Below, in pieces: positions 17,255 to 26,576 of a DNA stretch of 64,000 bases; the stretch's first letter is position 1, and each line of letters opens with the position of its first letter. The position numbers were made by a program, and so were the translations under genes. The notes beneath the pieces are model-generated. The model saw only the letters and a program-made list of their open reading frames with translations. It did not search any database and had not been told where the DNA came from. Source of the stretch: Pseudomonas sp. (GTDB taxonomy: Bacteria; Pseudomonadota; Gammaproteobacteria; Pseudomonadales; Pseudomonadaceae); the NCBI RefSeq assembly GCF_030683065.1, contig NZ_JAUXMX010000020.1, positions 1 to 64,000 of the forward strand, given 5' to 3'.

Positions 17255-19702
17255 CTAGCGCACCTTGTCGCGGCCCAGGGTCAGTTCTTCCTTGGCGAAG
17301 TCGTCGACGTCGATCACCACGCGTCTTGCTGTTTCGGCCTGTTGCAGGCTTTGTGCTTCTTCTGCAGTCAGCACGCCAGCACTGGCCGCTGTTTCGATCA
17401 GGTTCTGTCCTGGCATCTCCCGCAGCAGGCCTTCCTTGAGCGCCTTGTGCAGCTTTTCCTGCAGGGGTTGCACGCGTTGCAGCAGGTTCATCGCCTGCTG
17501 CAGGGCGGCGACCGGGTCGTTCTCCGCTTGTGGGCGATAGCAACCTGCAAGCAGCTCTTCCAGGGCCGGATCACCGCTGTTACGGCCAATGATCTCGGCA
17601 ACCTGGGCATCCTGTGCATCGCTTGGGCCTTTGTGTCGACGGCCGAAGGGGAAGACCAGTACGCGCAGGGCGCAGCCGAGCAGCTTGTTCGGGAAGTTGC
17701 TGAGCAGTTCATCCAGTGCCTGTTCGGCGTGGCCCAGGCTTTCTTCCATGGCCCAGCACAGCAGTGGTCGCGAATGCTCCGGGTAACCAAGGTCGTGGTA
17801 GCGCTTGAGCGCCGCCGAGGCCAGGTACAGGTGGCTGAGCACGTCGCCCAGGCGTGCGGACAGGCGCTCACGGCGTTTCAGTTCGCCGCCCAACAGCATC
17901 ATGCTCAGGTCGGCAAGCAGGGCAAAGGCGGCAGCCAGGCGATTCAATGCGCGGAAGTAGGGGCGGCTGAGGCTATCGCCCGGCGCTTCGCTGAACCGAC
18001 CCAGGCCGAGGCTGAGGATCAGGCTGCTGGCCGCGTTGCTCACGGCAAAGCCGATGTGCTGCAGCAGCAGTTGATCGAATTCCAGCAGTGCCTGCTGCTG
18101 GTCTTCGCGACCGGCCAGGGCCATTTCTTTAAGGACGTAGGGGTGGCAGCGAATTGCGCCCTGGCCAAAGATCATCAGGTTACGCGAGAGGATATTGGCG
18201 CCTTCCACGGTGATGAAGATCGGCGCGCCCTGCCAGGAGCGCGCCAGGTAGTTGTTGGGGCCCATGATGATGCCTTTGCCGCCATGCACGTCCATGGCGT
18301 GGCTGATGCACTCGCGGCCCCGCTCGGTCAGGTGGTACTTGAGAATCGCCGACAGCACTGAGGGTTTTTCGCCCAGATCTACCGCGTTGGCAGTCAGGAT
18401 ACGCGCACTGTCCATCAACCAGGCATTGCCGCCGATACGCGCCAGAGCCTCCTGAATCCCTTCGAAAGCGGCCAGCGGCACATTGAACTGCTCGCGTATC
18501 TGGCTGTACTGGCCGGTGACCAGGCTGGTGAATTTGGCCGCGCCGGTGCCGACTGCCGGGAGGGAGATGGAGCGCCCGACCGACAGGCAGTTCATCAGCA
18601 TCATCCAGCCTTTACCGAGCATGTCCTGGCCGCCGATCAGGTAGTCCAGCGGAATGAACACGTCTTTCCCCGAGTTCGGTCCGTTCATAAAGGCAGCGCC
18701 GAGTGGCAGGTGACGACGACCGATTTCTACCCCGGGCGTGTCGGCTGGCACCAGCGCCAGGCTGATGCCGAGGTCTTCCTGCTCGCCGAGCAAATGATCC
18801 GGGTCGTAGGCCTTGAAGGCCAGGCCGAGCAGGGTCGCGACCGGACCCAGGGTGATATAACGTTTTTCCCAGGTCAGACGCAGGCCGAGCACTTCTTCGC
18901 CTTGCCACTGGCCCTTGCAGATGATCCCGCTGTCCGGCATGGCCCCGGCGTCGGAGCCGGCCAGCGGGCCGGTGAGGGCGAAGCAGGGGATGTCATCGCC
19001 GCGGGCCAGGCGCGGCAGGTAGTGCTGGCGCTGCTCGTCGGTGCCGTAGTGCAGCAGCAACTCTGCCGGGCCGAGGGAGTTGGGTACCATCACGGTGGAG
19101 GCCAGGTCGCCGCTGCGGGTGGCCAGTTTCATCGCCACCTGGGAGTGGGCATAGGCGGAAAAACCCTTGCCGCCATATTCCTTGGGGATGATCAGGGCGA
19201 AAAAGCCGTGCAGCTTGATGTGATCCCAAGCCTGGGTTGGCAAATCCATCTGCTGGCCAATCTGCCAGTCGCTGACCATGGCGCAGAGTTCTTCGGTGGG
19301 GCCATCGAGAAAGGCTTGCTCCTCCTCGCTCAGGTGCGCCTTGGGGTAGGCCAGCAGTTTGTCCCAGTCCGGGCGACCGCTGAACAGTTCACCATCCCAC
19401 CAGACGGTGCCGGCCTCAATAGCGTCGCGTTCGGTGGCCGACATGGGCGGCAGCACCCGTTGAAACCAGGCGAACATGGGCGCGCTGAACAGTTTCCGGC
19501 GTTGTTCCGGCAGGGCCAGCAGGAGTGCTACCGCCAGGAGCGGCAGCCAGAAGATCAGTAAAAGCCAAGTGGGTGCATGGCTGAACACACTCATGATAAC
19601 CAGGTACCCGGCAATCACGCCGAGAGCGGGCAGCGCTGCAGTGCGGCGGTGGGCCAGGTAGGCCGTGCCAATTAGCAGGACGAGTAACCAGACAGCGAGC
19701 AT
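17255..19702 (-). CDS. fadE: acyl-CoA dehydrogenase, FadE type
   Basis: First oxidation of fatty acid beta-oxidation, forming 2-enoyl-CoA with FAD. The 815-residue protein has the FadE layout: two or three N-terminal hydrophobic helices (about 1-65), the acyl-CoA dehydrogenase core (A-Y-A-H-S-Q-V-A-M-K-L-A-T-R-S-G-D, C-F-A-L-T-G-P-L-A-G-S-D-A-G, D-V-H-G-G-K-G-I) and a long C-terminal DUF1974-type extension. The E. coli FadE is about the same length. Monocistronic leftward, divergent from the transglutaminase-like gene. Confidence 0.93.
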   Translation of the reverse strand: MLAVWLLVLLIGTAYLAHRRTAALPALGVIAGYLVIMSVFSHAPTWLLLIFWLPLLAVALLLALPEQRRKLFSAPMFAWFQRVLPPMSATERDAIEAGTVWWDGELFSGRPDWDKLLAYPKAHLSEEEQAFLDGPTEELCAMVSDWQIGQQMDLPTQAWDHIKLHGFFALIIPKEYGGKGFSAYAHSQVAMKLATRSGDLASTVMVPNSLGPAELLLHYGTDEQRQHYLPRLARGDDIPCFALTGPLAGSDAGAMPDSGIICKGQWQGEEVLGLRLTWEKRYITLGPVATLLGLAFKAYDPDHLLGEQEDLGISLALVPADTPGVEIGRRHLPLGAAFMNGPNSGKDVFIPLDYLIGGQDMLGKGWMMLMNCLSVGRSISLPAVGTGAAKFTSLVTGQYSQIREQFNVPLAAFEGIQEALARIGGNAWLMDSARILTANAVDLGEKPSVLSAILKYHLTERGRECISHAMDVHGGKGIIMGPNNYLARSWQGAPIFITVEGANILSRNLMIFGQGAIRCHPYVLKEMALAGREDQQQALLEFDQLLLQHIGFAVSNAASSLILSLGLGRFSEAPGDSLSRPYFRALNRLAAAFALLADLSMMLLGGELKRRERLSARLGDVLSHLYLASAALKRYHDLGYPEHSRPLLCWAMEESLGHAEQALDELLSNFPNKLLGCALRVLVFPFGRRHKGPSDAQDAQVAEIIGRNSGDPALEELLAGCYRPQAENDPVAALQQAMNLLQRVQPLQEKLHKALKEGLLREMPGQNLIETAASAGVLTAEEAQSLQQAETARRVVIDVDDFAKEELTLGRDKVR

Positions 19703-19863
19703 GCAAAATCCTCCATGACGACAATGAGGTGGAATGAGTCAGTGGTGAGTTTAGTCGGCATCCATACATGGATGGCCGCAAGGACGGCGAGCTTGGCCGG
19801 AGTGTCGTGACATATGTTGGCGCAGCGTCGTTAGACTGGGTGTTCTATCACGGAGAGCCAGCG

Positions 19864-20520
19864 ATGCGTGAATACCTGGAACCCAGCCACTGTATTGATA
19901 GTGACCACCCGGCGCTGGTGGAGTTCGCAGAAAAAGTGCGCGGCAGCAGTCGCGATCCCGTGGCGCAGGCGGTCAGGCTGTATTACGCGGTGCGCGATGG
20001 TATTCGTTACAACCCTTATACATTCAGTCGTGATCCCGAGACCTTGAAAGGCAGCCATGCGCTACTCGGTGGCGAGAGCTACTGTGTGCCGAAGGCAACG
20101 CTGCTGGCGGCCTGTGCGCGGCATTGTGGGATTCCTGCGCGGATCGGTCTGGCTGACGTGCGTAACCATCTGGCCACCCCGCGGCTGCTGGAGTTGCTGC
20201 GCAGCGAAGTGTTTGCCATGCACGGCTATACCGAACTGTATCTGCAGGAGCGCTGGGTCAAGGCCACCCCGGCGTTCAACCTGGAACTGTGCCAACTGTT
20301 CAAGGTGGCGCCGCTGGCGTTCGATGGGCTTGGCGACAGTGTGTTCCAGCCGTTCAATCCGGACGGCCAGCGATACATGGAGTATCTGGTCGACCATGGC
20401 TGCTTCGCCGACGTGCCGCAAGAACTGTTCTTCAGCCATTTGGCGGCGGTCTATCCACATCTGTTCGCCGAAGATACGCCGCTGCTTGTGGGGGATTTTC
20501 AGGGCGAAGCCGCCTTGTAG
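19864..20520 (+). CDS. transglutaminase-like domain protein
   Basis: 218 residues from the ATG at 19864, preceded by CGGAGAG. Cys74 in G-G-E-S-Y-C-V-P-K-A and His120 in A-M-H-G-Y-T-E-L-Y match the transglutaminase-like core, and Y-Y-A-V-R-D-G-I-R-Y-N is the common lead-in segment. At the usual Asp position the sequence has W-V-K-A-T-P-A-F-N, so the third catalytic residue is not the standard one. Such proteins often act as peptidases. An inverted repeat spans the stop codon. Confidence 0.8.
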   Translation: MREYLEPSHCIDSDHPALVEFAEKVRGSSRDPVAQAVRLYYAVRDGIRYNPYTFSRDPETLKGSHALLGGESYCVPKATLLAACARHCGIPARIGLADVRNHLATPRLLELLRSEVFAMHGYTELYLQERWVKATPAFNLELCQLFKVAPLAFDGLGDSVFQPFNPDGQRYMEYLVDHGCFADVPQELFFSHLAAVYPHLFAEDTPLLVGDFQGEAAL

Positions 20521-20552
20521 AGACTGCGCTCGGTGCAGGCTCTACAAGGCGG
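20510..20552. repeat. 13-base perfect inverted repeat across the transglutaminase stop
   Basis: CCGCCTTGTAGAG (20510-20522) and CTCTACAAGGCGG (20540-20552) enclose 17 bases. The left arm includes the TAG stop. There is no T run, so this is a mobile-repeat-like palindrome rather than a standard terminator. Confidence 0.7.
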
Positions 20553-20640
20553 TTGGCGGTGCGTCAGCGTGATCAGCGCGGATCGTCTGCGACTGGCTGG
20601 TAATTGTCCCCAGCCAGGTTTTCTCAGGCAATAGCGCGGG

Positions 20641-21189
20641 TCAGTTTTTGATCAGGCTGAGAAATTCGCTGCGAGTGGCGGCATTCTCGCGGAATTCGCC
20701 GAGCATCACCGAGGTGACCATTGAGGAGTTCTGCTTTTCCACGCCGCGCATCATCATGCACATGTGCTGGGCTTCGATCACCACGGCTACGCCAAGGGCA
20801 CCCGTTATTTGCTGGATGGCTTCGGCGATTTGTCGGCTGAGGTTTTCCTGGATTTGCAGGCGCCGGGCATACATGTCGACGATCCGCGCGACCTTGGACA
20901 AGCCGAGCACCTTGCCGTTTGGAATATAGGCGACGTGGGCCTTGCCGATGAAGGGCAGCAGGTGGTGCTCGCACAGCGAATACAGTTCGATGTGCTTGAC
21001 CAGCACCATCTCGCTGTTGTCAGAACTGAACAGTGCGTTGTTGGTAACCTCTTCCAGGGTCTGTTGATAACCGCGGCAAAGGTACTGCATGGCCTTGGCT
21101 GCACGCTTAGGGGTATCGAGCAGGCCTTCGCGGGATGCGTCTTCGCCAAGCTGACCGAGAATTTCAGTGTAGTTTTGTTCCAGGGACAT
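20641..21189 (-). CDS. folE: GTP cyclohydrolase I, type IA
   Basis: Converts GTP to 7,8-dihydroneopterin triphosphate, entry to tetrahydrofolate and queuosine-type deazapurines. The 182-residue protein has zinc ligands Cys73, His76 and Cys144 (S-L-C-E-H-H and Q-H-M-C-M), plus [11 protein letters not shown] and L-G-L-S-K-V-A-R. Full length for the family. Pseudomonads often have more than one folE paralogue, so this may be the second copy. It follows the Smr gene in the same direction. Confidence 0.95.
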   Translation of the reverse strand: MSLEQNYTEILGQLGEDASREGLLDTPKRAAKAMQYLCRGYQQTLEEVTNNALFSSDNSEMVLVKHIELYSLCEHHLLPFIGKAHVAYIPNGKVLGLSKVARIVDMYARRLQIQENLSRQIAEAIQQITGALGVAVVIEAQHMCMMMRGVEKQNSSMVTSVMLGEFRENAATRSEFLSLIKN

Positions 21190-21264
21190 GGATCTTCCTG
21201 TGGCGTTCGGGAGTAATACGCAGGGTCTGAGGTGAGCGTCAGGCTGGCACGGTTTTAACGGCTA

Positions 21265-21840
21265 CTACCACTCATCGCGGCCATCCATCATGGTGCGCTT
21301 GAGCATCACATACACCGCACCGGTGCCGCCATGCTTGGCCACGCAGGAGGTGAAGCCGAGCACCTGTGGATGTTGGCGCAGCCAGGTGTTGACGTGGCTT
21401 TTGATCATTGGCTTGCGGCCATCCATGCGCACTGCCTTGCCGTGGGTGATGCGCACGCAGCGGACTTCCAGCTTGCTGGCTTCGGCGAGGAATTCCCACA
21501 GGGTATCGCGGGCTTTTTCTACGGTCATGCCGTGCAGGTCAAGACTGCCATCAAAGCTGATCTGGCCGAGCTTGAGCTTGCGCATCTGGCCTTCCTGGAC
21601 GCCATTGGCAGCCCAGTACAGCGGGTCTTCAGGGCCGACGTCGATGACAAACTGATCGGACAGGCCATCAACCTTTATTGCATCCACACGCATGGTTGCA
21701 GCCTGGCGCAGGCCTGCCAGCTGTTTGCGATCGGGTTTGGCTTTGCCGGTGTCGGCGCGATCATGTTTGATCGGTTTAACGCCGCGCAACTCGGCTTTGA
21801 ACAGAGCGCTGTCGTTGTCTTCTCTGATGTCGTCTTGCAT
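21265..21840 (-). CDS. Smr-domain protein (SmrA/YdaL-like)
   Basis: The ATG at 21840 gives 191 residues. The C-terminal Smr domain is clear: L-D-L-H-G-M-T-V-E-K-A-R (about 105-116), the I-T-H-G-K-A-V segment and K-H-G-G-T-G-A-V-Y-V-M-L-K-R at the end. Stand-alone Smr proteins of this type nick or bind nucleic acid; RNA-quality-control roles are known for other members. The 29 codons further upstream are open but unlike the family. Same orientation as folE, 76 bases ahead of it. Confidence 0.88.
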   Translation of the reverse strand: MQDDIREDNDSALFKAELRGVKPIKHDRADTGKAKPDRKQLAGLRQAATMRVDAIKVDGLSDQFVIDVGPEDPLYWAANGVQEGQMRKLKLGQISFDGSLDLHGMTVEKARDTLWEFLAEASKLEVRCVRITHGKAVRMDGRKPMIKSHVNTWLRQHPQVLGFTSCVAKHGGTGAVYVMLKRTMMDGRDEW

Positions 21841-21994
21841 CTGGGCCTCCGCTAAGGCCGCTAGTGTAACCAAGCCCTGGGAGACTGTGAAAAAACTCTC
21901 GCCTGCTACGGCGGGCTCTGCGAACACGAGGTCCAGCGCTTCTCGATAGGTACATCGCTTATTACGCCAAGTGTCAGCCTGGCCAGAGGAAGGA

Positions 21995-22315
21995 TCAGTC
22001 GCGTCTCTTCATTAAATGCGGGGCCATGCTCAAGTCGCTTGGGCGACGCAGGCGGCGTCGACACATGCGCCACACCGCGATGCCGGCCCATAGCAGCAGC
22101 AGACCGAGCACCAGCAGTGTGGTCGCCGTTGCGGTCGAGTCGTTCAGCGCGGCAAGGCTCGGCGCCCGGCCGAGCAGGCTGGCTGCGCCGGCCATCGTCA
22201 GTAGCACGCCAACCGCGGCAAACAGCGCTGCCAGTATGGCTGCGAAACGCATGCGCCAGTTGCCTGGCCCGCGTGGGCGCAGGCGGCGAGCATCGAAACC
22301 ATCGGATAACTTCAT
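21995..22315 (-). CDS. small two-helix membrane protein, unknown function
   Basis: 106 residues; GAGGAAAT lies about eight bases before the ATG, which supports translation. A basic N-terminus (D-A-R-R-L-R-P-R-G) precedes a long hydrophobic helix at about 22-48, a short polar loop, a second helix at about 65-82 and an Arg-rich tail (M-C-R-R-R-L-R-R-P). The positive ends suggest both termini face the cytoplasm. No family recognised. Confidence 0.65.
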   Translation of the reverse strand: MKLSDGFDARRLRPRGPGNWRMRFAAILAALFAAVGVLLTMAGAASLLGRAPSLAALNDSTATATTLLVLGLLLLWAGIAVWRMCRRRLRRPSDLSMAPHLMKRRD

Positions 22316-22428
22316 TCCGATTTCCTCAAGGGTATCGGCGATAAGACCGGCAGGCGCTGTCGCGGTTCCCGGCGGGCTTCTGGTTTGCGCTGTGATGCGG
22401 CCTGGCCGCCGCTTGTTCAGCGTCCGCT

Positions 22429-23025
22429 TCAGACCAGCGCGCTGGCTTGTCCGACTACAGCTGCGAAGTTGTCAGCCAGGGCGATGATCTCTGCGCGGTG
22501 CATGTCGGCGGCGCTGATGATCTTGCCATCCAGTGTTGGCAGGTCGCGGGTGGCGCAGGCGGCATCGACCACCGTGCAGCGATAGCCGTAGTCCTTGGCG
22601 GCGCGCACGGTAGTGCTGATGCTCGAATGGGTCATGAAGCCGCAGACAATCAGATCCAGGTGACCAAGCGCTTGCAGTTGGTCATGTAAAACGGTCCCGG
22701 AGAAGGCGTTGGGCATGCGCTTTTCTACCACGATCTCGCCGGGCAGCGGAGCTACCTCAGGCAGGTGGTGGCCGCGGGGGCCGCGGGGGTCGAGCAGCCC
22801 GTCGGGAATTCCCAGGTGCTTTACGTGGACAATAGCGGCGCCGGTGTTACGCGCGGCGGTCAGTAGTTTGGCGATTTCTGCGAGTGCCGGATCCAGCCCT
22901 GGCAGTTTCAGCACGCCGCTGCGGTATTCCTCCTGGGCATCGATGATCAGGAGGGTCGCATTGCCCAGAGTGGCAGGCGCATGGCTGCGCCCTGTGAGCT
23001 GAAACAGTGTTTGTGGGTGAGACAT
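22429..23025 (-). CDS. isochorismatase-fold hydrolase with Ser at the nucleophile position
   Basis: 198 residues with the alpha/beta fold of cysteine hydrolases (isochorismatase/nicotinamidase superfamily). Asp29 (I-I-D-A-Q-E) and Lys102 (V-E-K-R-M-P-N-A-F) match the catalytic pair. At the position of the usual nucleophilic Cys in M-T-H-x-C-x-x-T-V-R-A this protein has Ser135 (M-T-H-S-S-I-S-T-T-V-R-A). Either it works by a different mechanism, as true isochorismatases without Cys do, or the substrate differs. A GAGGAG RBS supports the start. Confidence 0.85.
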   Translation of the reverse strand: MSHPQTLFQLTGRSHAPATLGNATLLIIDAQEEYRSGVLKLPGLDPALAEIAKLLTAARNTGAAIVHVKHLGIPDGLLDPRGPRGHHLPEVAPLPGEIVVEKRMPNAFSGTVLHDQLQALGHLDLIVCGFMTHSSISTTVRAAKDYGYRCTVVDAACATRDLPTLDGKIISAADMHRAEIIALADNFAAVVGQASALV

Positions 23026-23174
23026 GACCTAACTCCTCGCGGACGACAGCGTCTATTGTCCGCTTGTGTGACGCCGCTGTGAACCTCTTCGGCGCAGCAT
23101 TGCGTGGTAGAGCGAGGGCGAACAGAATCGAACCTATCCAGTGGGTCTGGAGTCGTACGCAAAAGGAGTTGTTT

Positions 23175-23312
23175 ATGCACCTACTGTCATTGTTGTCTGC
23201 ACATTTCTGGTTGTTGTTCGCGCTCGCGGTTTCGGTCGCGGTATTGCGTGAACTCAAGCGCGAGCGCAATCAGCGGTCTTTGCCCGTGACACGCCGCAAG
23301 AACCGCGAGTAA
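23175..23312 (+). CDS. 45-residue single-helix membrane protein
   Basis: An ATG at 23175 with AAGGAG (23163-23168) six bases upstream opens a 45-codon frame: hydrophobic helix at about 2-22 (L-L-S-L-L-S-A-H-F-W-L-L-F-A-L), then a strongly basic tail rich in Arg and Lys ending K-N-R-E. This is the usual pattern of small inner-membrane proteins with a cytoplasmic tail. It lies alone between two leftward genes. Function unknown; expression unproven. Confidence 0.55.
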   Translation: MHLLSLLSAHFWLLFALAVSVAVLRELKRERNQRSLPVTRRKNRE

Positions 23313-23344
23313 TGGCCCGGCGATTTGCCAGGCCTCCAGCTCGG

Positions 23345-24634
23345 TCAGTAAAGACCCAGTACCTCGAATTGCAGGTACCAGATGCCCAGCGAAGCAAAGA
23401 AGTTGACCAGGATGGCTGGCAGGAACTTCAGGTGCACGCCAAAGCTGTAGCTCTTGTCCAGCGACATGGCCATGATCCCGGCGGCCGAGCCAACTACGGT
23501 CAACGAGCCGCCAATCCCGACCATCAGGGCGTTTAGTGCCCACTGATCCAGCCCCAGTTGCGGGTTGGACATCAGGGCCGCGGCTTCTACCGGCACGTTA
23601 TCCATGACCCCGGAAGCGATGCCGAGAATCACGTTAACCCCGGTTGGGTTCATGACCTCGAACAGTTGCGATATATAGGTCAGCCAGCCGACGTGGTTGA
23701 GGCAGGCAACCGAGGTGATGATGCCGATAAAGAACAGCAGGGCGTTCCATTCGACCTTCTGCAGTTGGTCCTGCCAGGGCAGTTCAATGCCCTGGCGCAT
23801 CAGCAGCCAGGCATAGAGTGCAACCATGCCCAGGCCGATACCGATGGCGAACTCGATGCTGACCTTGAGCAGAATATTGCACAGCACTGCCCCGACCACA
23901 GCGAAGAAACTGACGATGGCCAGACCCGCGCCGCCGGGCTTAAGGCCCGTTTCAGAGGCGTCGGCAAGGTGGATCAAGTCCTGGCCGTCGAGCTTGCGCA
24001 GGTAGAAGAAGTGCAGGGTAGCGGCGCACAGCAGCCAGCCGATCAGTGCCGAGGGAATCAACAGCAACAGCCCTGCGATACTGATCTTGCCGGCCAGCAC
24101 CACCATCAGGCTGGTCGAGGTGCCGAGAAACCAAACGCCGCTGTTGGATGCCACGATGATGTTGCACAGCGCCACATGGGTGTAACGCTGATTGGTCGAG
24201 ATGCTTTTTACCGTTTTGCCGAAGATCATCGCGGTGGTGATGTTGTTGAGAAACGGCGAGAGCAGCGCCGACAGAGCGCCAGTGGCCCAGAACATGCCTT
24301 TGGCGCCCAGGCCCTTGCGCATCAAGTAGCCGTTGAGCGCGGTAAACACGTTTCGCTCGTTTAGTAACTCCACCACCATCCACATAAAGGCCATGAAGGC
24401 GATCAGGCCGAACAATTCCTCCTTGGTTTCGTTTTGCGCGTCGAGGAAATACTGGAAGCCGTTGGGGTCGTTAATGGCGTAGTGAGCACCGATAACGATC
24501 AAGCCGGACATCATGAACATGGCAGGCTTGAATTTATCCATCTCCAGTTGTGCTTCAAAAACGATAAGTGTCATGCCAAACAGAAATATCGCCAGCACGA
24601 GCAAGCCCGTGAGCGAGAAGGGTTCTATGACCAT
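23345..24634 (-). CDS. nhaD: Na+/H+ antiporter, NhaD type
   Basis: Ion transporter-superfamily membrane protein of 429 residues with about ten to twelve hydrophobic helices. The paired half-helix motif L-S-P-F-L-N-N-I-T-T-A-M-I-F-G and the later V-M-D-N-V-P-V-E-A-A-A-L-M are typical of NhaD; G-S-A-A-G-I-M-A-M lies near the C-terminus. NhaD exchanges internal Na+ or Li+ for external protons and gives alkali and salt tolerance. Monocistronic, divergent from prmB. Confidence 0.88.
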   Translation of the reverse strand: MVIEPFSLTGLLVLAIFLFGMTLIVFEAQLEMDKFKPAMFMMSGLIVIGAHYAINDPNGFQYFLDAQNETKEELFGLIAFMAFMWMVVELLNERNVFTALNGYLMRKGLGAKGMFWATGALSALLSPFLNNITTAMIFGKTVKSISTNQRYTHVALCNIIVASNSGVWFLGTSTSLMVVLAGKISIAGLLLLIPSALIGWLLCAATLHFFYLRKLDGQDLIHLADASETGLKPGGAGLAIVSFFAVVGAVLCNILLKVSIEFAIGIGLGMVALYAWLLMRQGIELPWQDQLQKVEWNALLFFIGIITSVACLNHVGWLTYISQLFEVMNPTGVNVILGIASGVMDNVPVEAAALMSNPQLGLDQWALNALMVGIGGSLTVVGSAAGIMAMSLDKSYSFGVHLKFLPAILVNFFASLGIWYLQFEVLGLY

Positions 24635-24811
24635 TTTGGGTGAGTCTCGGAAGGAAATAGCGAGGAGGGTTAAGAATTGGTTACAAATTATATCTGAGCC
24701 GCAGGCGCGCGGGCAGTGGCTGAAGCTTTACCGGGCAGATTTATTTTCGTCTCTGCGTGCGGGGCCGATGGTTCGGCTAAACTGCGCCGACTTTTGCCCG
24801 GAGAGACTCTT

Positions 24812-25732
24812 GTGACTGCAGCACCTACCCGTTTACGTACCCTGCGTGATTACATCCGCTGGGCTGTCAGCTGTTTCAATCGCGAAGAGCTGTTTTTCGG
24901 TCATGGCAGCGACAATGCCTGGGATGAGGCCCGTCAGTTGGTGTTGGGGGCCGTGCATCTGCCGTGGGAGATCGCCGACAGTTACCTCGATTGCCGTCTG
25001 GAGGATGACGAGCATGCGCACCTGTGCGCCTTGCTCAAGCGCCGCATCGAGGAGCGCGTACCGACCGCCTACCTGCTGGGCGAGGCCTGGTTCTGTGGCT
25101 TGCCATTCATCGTCGATGAGCGCGTGCTGATTCCCCGCTCACCGATTGCCGAGCTGATCGAACAGCATTTCCAGCCCTGGCTGCCCTACGAGCCTGCGCG
25201 GATTCTCGACCTGTGCAGCGGGTCTGGTTGTATCGGCATTGCTTGCGCCTACGAATTCCCCGAGGCCGAGGTTGTATTGGCTGACCTGTCGTATCCGGCG
25301 CTGGAGGTGGCCAACCAGAATATCGAGCGGCATCAGCTCGATGAACGCGTCTACACCGTGCAGGGCGATGGTTTTGACGGGTTGCCGGGGCAGCGTTTCG
25401 ACTTGATCGTATCCAACCCGCCCTACGTGGATGCCGAGGATTTCGCCGACATGCCGGCCGAATACCAGCACGAGCCGGCCCTCGGCCTGGCGTGTGGCGA
25501 AGATGGACTGAATCTGGTTCGGCGCATGCTGGCCGAAGCGGCCGACCACCTGAATGAAAAAGGCCTGCTGATCGTCGAAGTTGGCAACAGTCAGGTGCAC
25601 GTCAGCGACCTGTACCCGGAAGTCGACTTCACCTGGCTGGAGTTCGAGCGCGGCGGCCATGGCGTGTTCCTGCTGGCGGCCGCGCAGTGCCGCGAGCATC
25701 AGGCGATCTTTCGCGAGCGTCTGAACGGCTAA
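24812..25732 (+). CDS. prmB: ribosomal protein uL3 glutamine N5-methyltransferase PrmB
   Basis: Methylates a glutamine of ribosomal protein L3 using SAM. The GTG at 24812, with GGAGAGA upstream, gives 306 residues. The helical N-terminal domain contains [18 protein letters not shown]; the Rossmann part has [12 protein letters not shown] and the catalytic N-P-P-Y at 202-205. The insertion after N-P-P-Y-V-D and the L-P-F[11 protein letters not shown] block separate it from the release-factor enzyme PrmC. Confidence 0.92.
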   Translation: MTAAPTRLRTLRDYIRWAVSCFNREELFFGHGSDNAWDEARQLVLGAVHLPWEIADSYLDCRLEDDEHAHLCALLKRRIEERVPTAYLLGEAWFCGLPFIVDERVLIPRSPIAELIEQHFQPWLPYEPARILDLCSGSGCIGIACAYEFPEAEVVLADLSYPALEVANQNIERHQLDERVYTVQGDGFDGLPGQRFDLIVSNPPYVDAEDFADMPAEYQHEPALGLACGEDGLNLVRRMLAEAADHLNEKGLLIVEVGNSQVHVSDLYPEVDFTWLEFERGGHGVFLLAAAQCREHQAIFRERLNG

Positions 25733-25810
25733 TGGCCCTGTCTCGACGGTAACGCGCAGGCCTTTAACGTGTGCAGCGGCTGCCTCAAGTGCGTCGCTAC
25801 ACGCGTGTTA

Positions 25811-26437
25811 TCAGCGGCTCAGCAACGAAGCCGCGCCGGCACCGCCAAACAGGGCCGCGCTTACTCGGTTGAACCACACCTGGCCTTTGCCTGTGCGTAG
25901 ATAGCGCGCTGCGCCGCGGGCGCTGAGGCCATAGAAAAGTTTGCAGCTCAGGTCGAGCACTGCCCACGTGGCGATCATCACCAGCAGTTGGCTCAGCATC
26001 GGCTGACCGGCGCTCATGAACTGCGGCAGGAAAGCGGCGAAGAACAGGATGTCCTTGGGGTTGCTGGCGCCTAGGCCGAAGGCCTTCCAGAACATGCCGC
26101 GAAAGCTCGGGTTAACCGGCTGCTCTTCGGCATCAAGCGGTTTGGCGGCCTGACGCGAGGCCTGCCAGCTCTGCCAGGCGAGGTAGAACAGGTAGAGCGC
26201 GCCGACGATCTTCAGGGCGCTGAATAGCTGCTCCGAAGCCAGTAATAGGGCCCCCAGGCCAAGCGCCGAGGCGCTGAGCAGGCAAATCGAGGCCGACACC
26301 CCGCCGAGAAACGCCGGTGCCGAACGGCGCAGGCCATAGTTCAGGCTATTGCTGACCATCAGTAGCGACAGCGGCCCTGGGATCAGGATCACGATCAGCG
26401 CGGCGCTGCTGAACAGCAGCCAGGTTTCCAGACTCAT
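25811..26437 (-). CDS. LysE/RhtB-family amino acid exporter
   Basis: 208 residues with about six hydrophobic helices. The N-terminal I-P-G-P-L-S-L-L-M-V-S motif in helix 1, G-G-V-S-A-S-I-C-L-L and N-P-K-D-I-L-F-F-A-A-F-L-P-Q-F are hallmarks of the RhtB branch, which exports amino acids such as threonine, homoserine or others. The substrate cannot be read from sequence. A terminator separates it from the permease gene upstream. Confidence 0.88.
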   Translation of the reverse strand: MSLETWLLFSSAALIVILIPGPLSLLMVSNSLNYGLRRSAPAFLGGVSASICLLSASALGLGALLLASEQLFSALKIVGALYLFYLAWQSWQASRQAAKPLDAEEQPVNPSFRGMFWKAFGLGASNPKDILFFAAFLPQFMSAGQPMLSQLLVMIATWAVLDLSCKLFYGLSARGAARYLRTGKGQVWFNRVSAALFGGAGAASLLSR

Positions 26438-26456
26438 TCATTCTCTCCAGTTGTGG

Positions 26457-26490
26457 AAAAGCCCCGGCGGATACACGCCGAGGCTTTTTG
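26457..26490 (-). terminator. terminator between NCS2 permease and LysE genes
   Basis: GCCCCGGCG pairs with CGCCGAGGC with one mismatch around a six-base loop, flanked by AAAA and TTTTT. On the reverse strand it lies after the NCS2 permease stop and before the exporter gene. Confidence 0.75.
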
Positions 26491-26576
26491 CTACTCAAGT
26501 CATCTTATTTGCGCTTTGAAAATGTAGCGAGCGATGGCTAGCCTGACTTCAACGACTGCATAGTCGAGCGCAGCAG

